Source: a virus. Taken from it: a stretch of 23,149 nucleotides of DNA. Below, in pieces: positions 14,131 to 23,045 of the stretch. The DNA lies in IMG/VR virus record IMGVR_UViG_3300033571_007428, positions 1-23,149 of that record. The stretch is one strand, 5' to 3'. Below the pieces are notes generated by a model that saw only the letters and a program-made list of their open reading frames with translations, was not told the DNA's origin and made no database searches. The number at the start of each line of letters is the position of its first letter. Position 1 is the stretch's first letter. The position numbers and the translations under genes were made by a program.

Positions 14131-14164
14131 AAAACAGAAAACCCGTAGCGGGGTTGCTACGGGT
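14131..14164 (-). terminator. Intrinsic terminator after the tail tube gene
   Basis: Perfect 9-bp stem: ACCCGTAGC (14141-14149) and GCTACGGGT (14156-14164), 6-base loop, GC-rich. On the minus strand it is followed by TTTCTGTTTT. It closes the tape measure-capsid-tail tube unit, 31 bases past the tail tube stop, and stands in the longest gap (114 bases) of the structural region. Confidence 0.9.
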
Positions 14165-14194
14165 CGTCTATTTAGGATTATGAAGAAAATGCTA

Positions 14195-14704
14195 TTATAC
14201 AATAGCAAAGTCATTAATATCATCAATTCTATAAGCAGGAACTGGCTCTTTACCAGTGAAAGTGATTGTAACACCATTCATATCTCCAAATGCTTTACCT
14301 GTATTCATAGCACCAGCAGTAACTCTAACTCCATTTTGGAAACCTAAAAGCCAATATTGACTTCTTTGGTCTTTAACAATGATAGAAAGATTTGCTTGTG
14401 ATAAGATTAATAATTGATTTCTCAAAGAAGCATCATTCTTATGGAACATTAAGGTTAATTCCTGAGTAAAGAATATAGTTCCATTTTCTGTTGAATAAGC
14501 TCCTGTTTGATTGAAAGTTCCAGTCTCCATTTCTTGCTCAAAAGTATAGTAAGAAACTGTTGAACCTGTAACTCCAACAATATTATTGCTAGCATCAAGA
14601 GTATATGTTTGGTCTGCATCAAAATTTCCGATATAGGCTAAACTGATGCCGCCAATACTATCTCGACACCCAAGTGTGTATCCAGAATTTAATAAACATG
14701 CCAT
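14195..14704 (-). CDS. Probable major tail tube protein
   Basis: Protein of 169 residues. Begins MACLLNSGYTLGCRDSIGGI and continues YIGNFDADQTYTLDA, YYTFEQEMETGTFNQTG, FTQELTLMFHKNDASLRNQL, IIVKDQRSQYWLLG and VTITFTGKEPVPAYR. A two-cysteine start, a beta-rich body and an 'F.GKEP.PA' end are features I associate with a widespread Bacteroidota phage structural protein interpreted as the tail tube subunit. Its place right after the capsid gene, an A-rich leader and a terminator behind it fit a highly expressed virion protein. The tail tube identity is by family resemblance and position, not by a decisive motif. Confidence 0.6.
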   Translation of the reverse strand: MACLLNSGYTLGCRDSIGGISLAYIGNFDADQTYTLDASNNIVGVTGSTVSYYTFEQEMETGTFNQTGAYSTENGTIFFTQELTLMFHKNDASLRNQLLILSQANLSIIVKDQRSQYWLLGFQNGVRVTAGAMNTGKAFGDMNGVTITFTGKEPVPAYRIDDINDFAIV

Positions 14705-14733
14705 ATTTAATTTAATTTTTTTTATTTGATTAT

Positions 14734-14751
14734 AGGGGCCATTAGACCCCT
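14734..14751 (-). promoter_or_regulatory. Intercistronic hairpin between capsid and tail tube genes
   Basis: AGGGG (14734-14738) and CCCCT (14747-14751) form a 5-bp GC-rich stem with an 8-base spacer, 19 bases past the capsid gene stop. On the minus strand it is followed by ATAATCAAAT rather than a T-run, so full termination is unlikely. Possible attenuator or RNA-processing/stability element. Confidence 0.4.
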
Positions 14752-14769
14752 TAAATCAATTCTTTATTT

Positions 14770-15735
14770 TTAATATCCTCTTGCCCAACAAACGTTCTCA
14801 ATGAAAGCAACTTGAACTCCTAATTTGAATTTAGCCAAAAATCTAACTTCATCATAGTCTTGTGAATACCATACTTTGAAATCTTCTGCGTCAGAAAGTA
14901 AATCAGTTCCGATATAAAGGTTAGAAGCCTCAGCTAAAAGAATTCTATTAGCAGTATTCAAACCTCTTACAGCGATTACTCTGATATTTGTTCCAGGATG
15001 CATTTGTGAAAAATCTTGTCCTTGGTTTTCAGCACCAGTGTAAGCAAAGTAATTTTTATCTCTTAACAATTTAGCATATGCTCTGTAATCTGCATAAGAT
15101 AAGAAAACATGTAAATCTGTTGCGTCGATAACGTTAGTATTAACTAATCTTGCTAATTCATCAATAACTTCATAGATATTAGATGATGTAGCAGAATAAG
15201 CACCACCTGAACCAGCTCCAGAAAGAGCAGTTGTAGAATAAGTGATGTATCTTCCAGATGAAGCAGTTACTCCAGCATCAAACAATTTAACAAAACCATC
15301 ACATAGTGCTAAATTTCCTGAACCAGTTGCAGTATTACCTCTCCAAACGATATCTTCAATCATAGCCATGATTTGGTCTCTTTTGTTTTCAGCAAAGATT
15401 TGCTCAAAAGGGATTGCAGTGTTGTAAGAACCTGGGTTCATAGCAACTTGCGTATAGTATTCTTGTAAATCATTAAGACAAATTGCCTCGTTGATTTTAA
15501 CATCACATACTGTGATAGTTCTTTGGTCTATAGTAGTTGTTCCAGCAGCGTTCCAACCACAAGCACCAGCCTGTCCTGTTAAAGATGTAGAAATTCTGTT
15601 AATAGTTTGTGCAGATTTGATACCACCTTGCACAGTTACTAAATCTACAGTTCTACCCTTTAATACAGCTTCTTTGATTAAATCTGACGCGTTTTGTTCA
15701 ACATACGCCGTTAATCCTAATAAGTTTAAACTCAT
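14770..15735 (-). CDS. Major capsid protein
   Basis: Protein of 321 residues forming the shell. Landmarks: N-terminal MSLNLLGLTAYVEQNASDLI, a TTTIDQRTITVCDVKINEAI strand pair, a long helix region (FAENKRDQIMAMIEDIVWRG), a central domain (IYEVIDELARLVNTNVIDATD, LHVFLSYADYRAYAKLLRD), MHPGTNIRVIAVRGLN, and a final strand (EVRFLAKFKLGVQVAFIENV). The pattern fits an HK97-fold capsid protein of Bacteroidota phages. No long N-terminal delta domain, consistent with the separate scaffold-like gene before it. The protease, scaffold and capsid order upstream supports the call. The leader (15736-15756) is A-rich like that of the tail tube gene. Confidence 0.85.
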   Translation of the reverse strand: MSLNLLGLTAYVEQNASDLIKEAVLKGRTVDLVTVQGGIKSAQTINRISTSLTGQAGACGWNAAGTTTIDQRTITVCDVKINEAICLNDLQEYYTQVAMNPGSYNTAIPFEQIFAENKRDQIMAMIEDIVWRGNTATGSGNLALCDGFVKLFDAGVTASSGRYITYSTTALSGAGSGGAYSATSSNIYEVIDELARLVNTNVIDATDLHVFLSYADYRAYAKLLRDKNYFAYTGAENQGQDFSQMHPGTNIRVIAVRGLNTANRILLAEASNLYIGTDLLSDAEDFKVWYSQDYDEVRFLAKFKLGVQVAFIENVCWARGY

Positions 15736-15765
15736 ATTTTTATTTAATTTTTTTGTCCTCTCGGA

Positions 15766-16590
15766 TTATTTTTTGCTTCTAATATTTTTAATAGCCTCTA
15801 AATTACTTGTTTTAGTATCTTTGTTTTTTTCAACATAAGAACTGAAATCAGATTTTAAAGATTTAAATTCTAAGTCAGCAGGTGTTTCCTTAATGAATGT
15901 ATCTAATTTATTCTCAACATTTTTAGAAAAATTAGCAACCTCCATATTTACTTTACCCATTTCCTCAATCTTCTTTTCTAATTCCTCAATTCTTTTTTCC
16001 ATATCACCCATTTTTTCTTCAACAATAGATGAAGTCATACCAGCAGTCTCATCAACATAAGCAGGTGCTTCAACAACCGCTTCCATTTCTTCTTCAACTT
16101 TTTTAGTATCTGGTGTTTCAATTTCATTAATCATACCTTCAGCATCTACATAAATAACTTTACCATCAGCCAAATTGTGTTGTCCTTCTGGTGCTTGTAT
16201 CCACTCACCATCTTTATCAACCATAACTTTTGAACCTATTGCAACATCACCTTCAACCTTAACTTTAGTTCCATCTAATAATTCTGTCTCAGCAAGTTCA
16301 ATTTCAATTTCTGGTTTTTCTTCTTCTTCTTCTTCTTTAATCTCACCTTCAATTTTATTAATTTTACCAGCAAGAATATTTAATATTCTACCATCTTCTA
16401 ATGGATAAACACCATCTTCAACAGGTATTAAGCCATCTGCAGTAACTAAACTGATTTCTTGACCTTCAGCAAAATCATCACCATTAACTCTTAAAATAAA
16501 GTCACCAGATTTAGCTTCTTTAAATTTCATATCTTCTTCCGAACCAAAAAGTATTGATTTGATTTCGTTTAAAATCGATTTTTTATTCAT
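15766..16590 (-). CDS. Scaffold-like protein with duplicated domain and coiled coil
   Basis: Protein of 274 residues. Two related ~60-residue units at about 21-81 and 97-157: both have G-x-x-hydrophobic strands, then DG..(I/Q)..(E)DG/EGxxxL.DGR/K and end in a glycine turn plus INKIE or INEIE. A glutamate run (86-91) separates them. Residues 190-235 form a coiled coil (EEKMGDMEKRIEELEKKIEEMG) and the C-terminus is charged. This arrangement between a prohead protease and the capsid gene suggests an internal scaffold that is digested after assembly. N-terminal LFGSEEDMKFK resembles LFGSDTMKFK in the neighbouring protease. Confidence 0.65.
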   Translation of the reverse strand: MNKKSILNEIKSILFGSEEDMKFKEAKSGDFILRVNGDDFAEGQEISLVTADGLIPVEDGVYPLEDGRILNILAGKINKIEGEIKEEEEEEKPEIEIELAETELLDGTKVKVEGDVAIGSKVMVDKDGEWIQAPEGQHNLADGKVIYVDAEGMINEIETPDTKKVEEEMEAVVEAPAYVDETAGMTSSIVEEKMGDMEKRIEELEKKIEEMGKVNMEVANFSKNVENKLDTFIKETPADLEFKSLKSDFSSYVEKNKDTKTSNLEAIKNIRSKK

Positions 16591-16602
16591 AACAATTATT
16601 AT

Positions 16603-16621
16603 CTTTTTATATAAATATAAT
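16603..16621 (-). promoter_or_regulatory. AT element upstream of scaffold gene
   Basis: On the minus strand: ATTATATTTATATAAAAAG, ending 13 bases before the ATG at 16590. Sixteen consecutive bases match the element at 14091-14109. A small inverted repeat, ATGAC (16620-16624) with GTCAT (16635-16639), lies immediately upstream. Confidence 0.4.
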
Positions 16622-16647
16622 GACTACTCAATTCGTCATATTTATTT

Positions 16648-17253
16648 TCATTTTAAGAGGTTTTGAAGCATTTTAAACTTTAAATCATCATCTATATCAT
16701 TTAATAAAATATCTTTTATATTAGATAATATTTTAACCTCTGCCGCCTTAATCTCAACACTAAAACCTTTTATTAAACCGGTTTTTAGGTAATTATTCCA
16801 TACAGTTTCATTTTCAACTTTCATAGAAACAAACCAATCGCCTTTTTTAATATTTTTAAAACCTAAATATTTAGATTTATCCATCTCTGGGTCTTCAACT
16901 ATCCAACTTTCAAAAACAAAAACACCATCAATTTCAAATTCATGTTCTAAATTAGTTCTATTAGCATTACTATTAGATTTGAAAAATATCTCAGCGCATT
17001 TTCTAACTGTATCTTCCGAAAAGAAACCATAATATAAATTACCTTCTTCATCTTTTCTAGGAATATTAATATTTGGCCTCATCGCCGGTCCAGTTAAAAC
17101 TCTCTTTTCATTATCAATAGTTTTAAACTTCATTGTATCTGAGCCAAAAAGTAAAAAATCTTCTTCAATAGCAGGTTCTGAAACTAAAGATATTCTCCTT
17201 AATTCACCCATGACATCATCTACTTCCCACTCAATTAATTTTATTTCACTCAT
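16648..17253 (-). CDS. XkdF-type prohead serine protease
   Basis: Protein of 201 residues that cleaves scaffold and capsid parts during prohead maturation. Matches the XkdF-like protease family: VLTGPAMRPNINIPR (52-66), LYYGFFSEDTVRKCAEIFF (73-91), TNLEHEFEIDGVFVFESWIVEDP (100-122), DWFVSMKVENETVW (139-152) and GLIKGFSVEI (159-168). Likely catalytic residues: H104 in LEHE and S165 in GFS, with an acidic third member not certain (E117 possible). Usual length. It sits between the tape measure and scaffold genes; in most siphophages it comes before the capsid and far from the tape measure. An internal ATG at codon 41 starts the conserved MKFKTIDNEKRV part. Confidence 0.85.
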   Translation of the reverse strand: MSEIKLIEWEVDDVMGELRRISLVSEPAIEEDFLLFGSDTMKFKTIDNEKRVLTGPAMRPNINIPRKDEEGNLYYGFFSEDTVRKCAEIFFKSNSNANRTNLEHEFEIDGVFVFESWIVEDPEMDKSKYLGFKNIKKGDWFVSMKVENETVWNNYLKTGLIKGFSVEIKAAEVKILSNIKDILLNDIDDDLKFKMLQNLLK

Positions 17254-17268
17254 ATTATAAATTATTTT

Positions 17269-19521
17269 TTATCCAATTTCAGACCTTTGCTTATAAGTTT
17301 GTAATGTATTCTGTGTATTCGTAATATCACTTTCAACTACATAACTTCTAACAGCTCCTTGTCTTGAGCCATATAAATTCAAACCTGAACCTGATGAACC
17401 ACCTAATGCGCCACCTAATAAACTTAAACTATCAGGTATCGGTGCTGATAAATTATTAGCAGTGCTTTCAGGTATAGAAGGTGCTGCTGGATTTTCACCA
17501 CCTCCACCTCCACTTGCTTTAAATTGAGTAGCGGCTATCTTTTTGATGTTTAATAAACCAGCAGTTATTGCAGCCGCAGCAGCCGCAGCTCCTAAAGCAG
17601 GACCAACAACAGGTATAGATGATAAAGATGAATAAGCACCAGTAGCCGATTTATAAGTATCAATAGTTGCTTGAGCTATTTGAGCACCTTTTTGAATATT
17701 GAATGCTCTTCTTTGTTCTTTCTCACTTGAACCAGCAAAAAGTGCGGCTAAATTACTTATCGTGTCGATAGTATCTTTAACAGCTTGTATCTTTTTATCT
17801 CTTAATTCTGCTTCTGCTTCTTTTTCTGCATCTCTATAAGCTTTATTAATAGCAGCAATATCATCATTTCTTTTTTTGGTTGATGTTTTAGTTAATTCAT
17901 CATATTCTTCTCTTGTAATCTTTTCTTCATCTAAAAAGTTTTGAAGTTCCCATAATTCATCTTGAAAAGCGGCTTCTCTTGCGGCAATTTCTTTTGCCTT
18001 ACCTTCTTCCATCCATTCAATTCTTTTATCCCGCATTTTAGCAGCAGTTTCAACCTCTTGCTTTTCTTGCTCGCGAATTTTAGCCATTCTCTCCTTTTCC
18101 TTCTCAGCCTCTTCTTTTAATCTTTCTTCTTCTTTCTTTTTATATTCAGTTCTTATGACCTCATCTTGCTGTATCTTTTCTTTAGCATATGCCTCATTAA
18201 TCTTTAACTTTTCATCTTTCAATTTAGTCTCATCTAAATTAGTATCTTCAATCATTCGCTCATATTTATACTTATTAGCAAGTAATTCTTTTTCAATACC
18301 ATCTTGCATCAATTCTAATTCAGCATCTTGTAATTCTCTTTTAGCAGCCAGTCTATCTTTAGCAGTTGATGAAGTATCCTTATCGACCTTTTTATTATTC
18401 TCCTGAGCCAACCTTCTTCTTTCTTCAGCATCTCTTTTATCAATTTCTTTAATTTCTAAAAGCATACCAGCTCTATCATTTTTTAATTTTAGAAGTTGCT
18501 TTTCATTTTCTTTGAGTTGAGTATCATATTCTTTTTTTATACCTTCTGGGTCAAATAAAAAACTCGCTTCCCAATCTAATAAACCTTCAGCTAAATTACT
18601 TTCAAATCCAGCAAAATTAGCTATTTCATCAATAGTTTTAAGAATAGTTACTAATGGGATTTGTATAAATGTTAATATACCTTTAAGAATTTCTTTATTA
18701 GCCTTAGCGCTTTCATATTGTTGTTTGAAAACATTTTTATTTGTTTCCATTTGAACCTCTAATGCCTTAATAGTCTCATCTGTTTGAGCAATCTTTTTTT
18801 CTAATATTTGCTTTTCTGTTAAACCTTGTAATCTTAAAATATTATCTTGGCTGTTTAATGTATCTAATTTTTCTTGTTGAACTTTAGCCTCGGCTTCTGC
18901 CATCTTTTTTTGCTTTTCTTGTTCAGCACTAACTCCAGTAACAGCAGTTTTAATATCATCCCAATAAGCAACAAGAACACCAACAGCTATTACTAATAGA
19001 CCTATACCTGTTGCGGCAACAGCACCTTTAATTCCTTGAAGACCTGCTTTTACAGATGTAAAGAAATTACCAAAACCTGCTTTTAGATTTGTTACAGCAT
19101 CTCCAAGACCACCTAATGTTTCTATTGCTTGAGCCATACCAGCAACAGCCTGTAACTTAACTAATGTCTCTTGAAGAGCTTCAGATTTATCACCAAAAAG
19201 AGCTTGAGCCGACATAAGACCTTGCATTCCTGCAATACCAATAGATGCTGCTTGTTGTAAACCTCTACCTAAGTTCTCAACAGGACCACCAGCAGTTGCA
19301 TTAATAACTGCCGCAGTATCTGATATTTGGTCTTTTAAGGCACCGGCTTGTTGAGTTAGTTCACTAAATCTAGCAGTTCCAGGGTCTGTGTTTTGTAGCT
19401 CCTGAGTAATTTCTCTTAATTGAGCTTTTAAACTTTTGGCACTATCAGATGCTTGTTCTAAATTTTGTGCTAGTTCTTCACCACCGTCGGTCTGTATTCT
19501 AATTCTTACCGTTTCAGCCAT
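17269..19521 (-). CDS. Tape measure protein
   Basis: Protein of 750 residues that sets tail length. N-terminal part 1-60 (RIRIQTDGGEELAQNLEQAS) is typical of Bacteroidota tape measures, followed by helical, Ala/Gln-rich regions. Hydrophobic segments lie at about 165-188 (GIGLLVIAVGVLVAYW), 277-300 and 634-659 (VVGPALGAAAAAAAITAGLL). Between about 330 and 600 stretches a long charged coiled coil (RRRLAQENNKK, EEAEKEKERMAKIREQEKQE). Residues 670-750 are Gly/Ser-rich. By the usual ~1.5 angstrom per residue relation the tail would be about 110 nm. No lytic transglycosylase or peptidase motif seen. It follows the tail/baseplate protein and precedes the protease. Confidence 0.85.
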   Translation of the reverse strand: MAETVRIRIQTDGGEELAQNLEQASDSAKSLKAQLREITQELQNTDPGTARFSELTQQAGALKDQISDTAAVINATAGGPVENLGRGLQQAASIGIAGMQGLMSAQALFGDKSEALQETLVKLQAVAGMAQAIETLGGLGDAVTNLKAGFGNFFTSVKAGLQGIKGAVAATGIGLLVIAVGVLVAYWDDIKTAVTGVSAEQEKQKKMAEAEAKVQQEKLDTLNSQDNILRLQGLTEKQILEKKIAQTDETIKALEVQMETNKNVFKQQYESAKANKEILKGILTFIQIPLVTILKTIDEIANFAGFESNLAEGLLDWEASFLFDPEGIKKEYDTQLKENEKQLLKLKNDRAGMLLEIKEIDKRDAEERRRLAQENNKKVDKDTSSTAKDRLAAKRELQDAELELMQDGIEKELLANKYKYERMIEDTNLDETKLKDEKLKINEAYAKEKIQQDEVIRTEYKKKEEERLKEEAEKEKERMAKIREQEKQEVETAAKMRDKRIEWMEEGKAKEIAAREAAFQDELWELQNFLDEEKITREEYDELTKTSTKKRNDDIAAINKAYRDAEKEAEAELRDKKIQAVKDTIDTISNLAALFAGSSEKEQRRAFNIQKGAQIAQATIDTYKSATGAYSSLSSIPVVGPALGAAAAAAAITAGLLNIKKIAATQFKASGGGGGENPAAPSIPESTANNLSAPIPDSLSLLGGALGGSSGSGLNLYGSRQGAVRSYVVESDITNTQNTLQTYKQRSEIG

Positions 19522-19533
19522 ATTTTAAATAAA

Positions 19534-19554
19534 CTTTTTTATAAATATATTTTT
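19534..19554 (-). promoter_or_regulatory. AT element upstream of tape measure gene
   Basis: On the minus strand: AAAATATATTTATAAAAAAG, ending 13 bases before the ATG at 19521. It lies in the 47-base gap after the 1158-residue tail protein gene and differs from the other copies by losing one TA. Confidence 0.35.
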
Positions 19555-19568
19555 ATCTAACTATGTCT

Positions 19569-22500
19569 TTATGGAACAATTCTTAGAAAATTATTAGCAT
19601 CTTTCCATATATCACCTGGATTTGAAGCAGTAGATGGAACATTCTTTAAATTAAATCTACCCGCTTCTAGATATAACCAAGTCGCATTAGCATCAGGCGT
19701 CATTAAAACATAATATTGATTTAAATCTATTTGTGAATTATTACTTATACCATCATAAACATCCATAAATATAGTTTGACTACCACTTAAACCCAAAATT
19801 TTTATTTCAGCTGTTTCAGTTGAACCAATAGTTTCTTGTTTAAATGTCGTTCCTGTATCAATCATTGATGGGTCTAATTTTAAAAATGCTCTATTATTAA
19901 AAGGTAATGTAGTTCCGATTGCTTGTAAATTTGTATAACCATCACTCATTATGTTTTTTATCGAACTCCAAGCAACTGTCTGAGCCGTGCTATTATCATA
20001 AACCTCATTATAAAATTCATCACCATAATAGAAACCTTGAGAGTAATCTGTTATACCACTTTTTATTTTAACTTCTGATGGTCTTACATAAATAGCTCTA
20101 TTAGCCATTTGAGTAACCACACCATTGATGTCCCAATATTGTTCGCCACCAAAAGGTATAATTAAAGAAGCTGATGAACCAGCAACATCTTCTGTGTAAA
20201 AAACATTCATACCTGAATAAGAGCCACTATCAATATCAATTTGAAAATTATTACCAATATAAACCGTATTTTCACTTGATTGTGTTATACCATTGGTGCC
20301 AATTAATATTACACTACCAGTAATACTTGATATTACATTATTATTACCACCTATAATGATAGGAGCTGAGCCGGTCGCACTAGTAGAGCCACTTACTTCA
20401 ATAATATTATCATTACCACCTAAGATTAATGATGTTGCTGAGCTGTCAATAGTGTTTCTTGAACCATTAGCAATAAAAGCATTTGATGTTTTAACAACAT
20501 TACTATCTCCACTAATTATAGAACTGAAATCACTTTCAATAATATTTGAATTACCGATAATCATTGATTTATCACCTGCTAAATTATTATCATTACCAAT
20601 TACAGCAAATTTATTTAGTCCTGAATAAGTAAAACCACCTATTTGATATTCAGTTTTACCACCAGCAATATTATTACTTCCTACTAATATACCACCACCA
20701 CTAGATACATTTCCTGAACCAGCAACAACTAAATCACTTAGATTATTAAATACAGAAATAGGATTTGAAGCTATAAGTGAAGTATTTCTTTTTGCTTCCC
20801 ATTTTATACCATCAACAATTTTAATTAATTCAACTTTTGTAGTTCCATACTGTAATGGTTTATAATCAACTATTTTATTAATATAATAGTAACTATCTAA
20901 AACAAATATTTTTGTATAGAAATTATCTTTTATAAATCTAATATCATACTCATTTAAATAAAAATAAGATGTAATTAATCTACCACTTTCTATTTGTCTG
21001 TTATAATCACTCCAATAAGTATTAAACATATTATTATCAGTGATGAATTCCCAATCATTATAGAAATAGTATTTACAAGTTCCAAAGTTAATATCAATTG
21101 AAGGTTCAACTGGATTATCAAAATGACCAGCATATGGATATTGAGAAAAACTTTCAGTTGCACCAGTTAAACCAGTAATTGGGTCTAGTGCCGCCCATGA
21201 CCAACTATCACAATTTCTTAAACCACCCCAGTATAGAACTCTCGGAGCTACCTTTGGTATTTCTGGATTTATACCAGCAACAATTGCATTAAAAGGTGTT
21301 TTAACAAGTGGTGTCGGACTAAAAGGACTTTCTATTTTTTCTTCACCAATAACAAAGTCATTATCATAATAATATTTATATTGACCATAGATATCACCAG
21401 TATACTCACTATACAATTTATTATATTCATCACTATCAGGTTTATAAGACCATATCATTAATTTTGACTGCAAATCAGATAATAAACTAATCTCATCTCT
21501 TTGAGAATAATCTTTTTTATCAGTCCAATCTAATATAATTCCTTTTTCATAAAAATCAGGTCTGGTATCAAATATTAAAAGTTTTGGATTATCAGCATCA
21601 GTTTGTATATACAAATTATATCTTCTTATCAAATCGGTAAGAAGGTCTTTTTGTTTAATTTTATCAGGTAAATACCTACCTAAATCAATATATTGATTTT
21701 GTGTAAACTCAACTATTTTAGCATCATTCTTAATCCAATTTCCACCATTTGTTGTTTTAAAATCTAAATAAGCATTCAACTTTGGTGTTGAATTACCACC
21801 TGTTCCAGCCCACCAACCTAAATTTACTTTGGCTGCTTTCCATCTCAATCTTACAATTGTTCCAGAACTTAAAGTTATTTGAGGTGCTTGCCTGCCAACA
21901 TAAACATAACATGATGCTGATGAACCAGGTGCTATTGTTGATTGTGAAATGCTTTTATATTGAGTTGAAACATCCCAATTAGTCCATGTTGAGCCACCAT
22001 TTGTTGAATATTGAAGAAAATGTTCAAATTTAACTTGAACATCAGCTTCAGTAATTGCAACAGTAGTTGAAGGATGAGTATTCCTAACATTAAAATTATA
22101 ACTTAAATTATAAGAACAATCATAATCACCAGTATTATTAACAACCCATTGATAGGTTGTTGCATTCCAGTTATTACCATTATCAAAAAATCCACCACTC
22201 ACTTCATCAGCAAATTGAAAAGTCCAACCACCTACAAGATTAGTTATAGGTATTTGTAAATTATTATAACCTCCAAAGTTTGGAAATTCACCTAAAAATA
22301 AATTTAAATTAGATGGTGATAAACCAACATAGTATAATCTTTCTAATCTTTCATTATCTGAAAGTTTTGGTCTACCATCACTAACAAAACTAATAATTTC
22401 TTTTTCAAATTGTTCATTTGACCATAAACTACCAGTCCAACCAAAGCCAGCACCTCTAATCATTTGGTCTAAAAGTGTTTTATAGAATATCGCTGGATAA

Positions 22501-23045
22501 AAATATTCAACTTTATATTGATTGTCTTTTGTATGAAGACCAAACATTGGATAAACATAACCATCTTGCCACTCATTATTCCAACTATCTTTAATATTTT
22601 GAGCACTAAAAGTGTGTCCAAATTGAGATAAATCTAATTCATTTACAGGATTTTCACCAATAACACTCATTAAATCAACTGAATTATTAAATATAACAAC
22701 CTCATAGTTAATCAAATTACCTTGACTATCAACATTATTTAATTTTACAATTTTTCTTAATTGAAGAAAGCCATCAATTACTGTTTCTGTATTTACTAAT
22801 AACCTTGCAGATGTTTTTTTATTTGGATTAAACATTGTAAAATCAGCATTAACATCAAATAAATTACCAAACCAATAATTATTAGTTTTTGTTCCAGGTA
22901 AAATAATTGTTTTAGAGTAAGCCGCATTTCTTTTACTCACATCTGTAATCTCAGCTATACTATATTGTAAAGCTATATCTATTTCTTGATTTAAATCTAA
23001 CTCAGCAGTTGCTGGGTCATTAATAAATAACTGAATGTAATTCAT
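19569..23045 (-). CDS. Tail/baseplate protein with YadA-like beta-roll
   Basis: Protein of 1158 residues. The N-terminal part (MNYIQLFINDPATAELDLNQ, RNAAYSKTIILPGT, TSARLLVNTETVIDGFLQLR) is one I associate with large tail proteins of Bacteroidota phages, probably hub or baseplate components. Residues 150-750 are mixed beta, rich in Tyr, Trp and Asn. From about 760 to 940 come repeated strands ending in G-N/S-x-N (VGSNNIAGG, VIGNDNNLAGD, IIGNSNIIESD, IISGDSNVV, ILGGNDNII, IIIGGNNNV, VYIGNNFQ), the pattern of a left-handed beta-roll as in YadA/Hia adhesin heads, with spacing near 14 residues. The C-terminal 940-1158 is beta-rich. The start overlaps the upstream stop by one base (TAATG). Confidence 0.7.
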   Translation of the reverse strand: MNYIQLFINDPATAELDLNQEIDIALQYSIAEITDVSKRNAAYSKTIILPGTKTNNYWFGNLFDVNADFTMFNPNKKTSARLLVNTETVIDGFLQLRKIVKLNNVDSQGNLINYEVVIFNNSVDLMSVIGENPVNELDLSQFGHTFSAQNIKDSWNNEWQDGYVYPMFGLHTKDNQYKVEYFYPAIFYKTLLDQMIRGAGFGWTGSLWSNEQFEKEIISFVSDGRPKLSDNERLERLYYVGLSPSNLNLFLGEFPNFGGYNNLQIPITNLVGGWTFQFADEVSGGFFDNGNNWNATTYQWVVNNTGDYDCSYNLSYNFNVRNTHPSTTVAITEADVQVKFEHFLQYSTNGGSTWTNWDVSTQYKSISQSTIAPGSSASCYVYVGRQAPQITLSSGTIVRLRWKAAKVNLGWWAGTGGNSTPKLNAYLDFKTTNGGNWIKNDAKIVEFTQNQYIDLGRYLPDKIKQKDLLTDLIRRYNLYIQTDADNPKLLIFDTRPDFYEKGIILDWTDKKDYSQRDEISLLSDLQSKLMIWSYKPDSDEYNKLYSEYTGDIYGQYKYYYDNDFVIGEEKIESPFSPTPLVKTPFNAIVAGINPEIPKVAPRVLYWGGLRNCDSWSWAALDPITGLTGATESFSQYPYAGHFDNPVEPSIDINFGTCKYYFYNDWEFITDNNMFNTYWSDYNRQIESGRLITSYFYLNEYDIRFIKDNFYTKIFVLDSYYYINKIVDYKPLQYGTTKVELIKIVDGIKWEAKRNTSLIASNPISVFNNLSDLVVAGSGNVSSGGGILVGSNNIAGGKTEYQIGGFTYSGLNKFAVIGNDNNLAGDKSMIIGNSNIIESDFSSIISGDSNVVKTSNAFIANGSRNTIDSSATSLILGGNDNIIEVSGSTSATGSAPIIIGGNNNVISSITGSVILIGTNGITQSSENTVYIGNNFQIDIDSGSYSGMNVFYTEDVAGSSASLIIPFGGEQYWDINGVVTQMANRAIYVRPSEVKIKSGITDYSQGFYYGDEFYNEVYDNSTAQTVAWSSIKNIMSDGYTNLQAIGTTLPFNNRAFLKLDPSMIDTGTTFKQETIGSTETAEIKILGLSGSQTIFMDVYDGISNNSQIDLNQYYVLMTPDANATWLYLEAGRFNLKNVPSTASNPGDIWKDANNFLRIVP

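Noticed and set aside
14120-14347. Plus-strand frame of about 75 codons antisense to the tail tube gene
   Set aside because: It runs through the leftward terminator and is a shadow of the tail tube gene, with no upstream signal.
650-19554. T4-type late promoter TATAAATA in the AT elements
   Set aside because: TATAAATA appears only on the strand opposite to the downstream genes in four of the six copies, so it does not fit late transcription of those genes.
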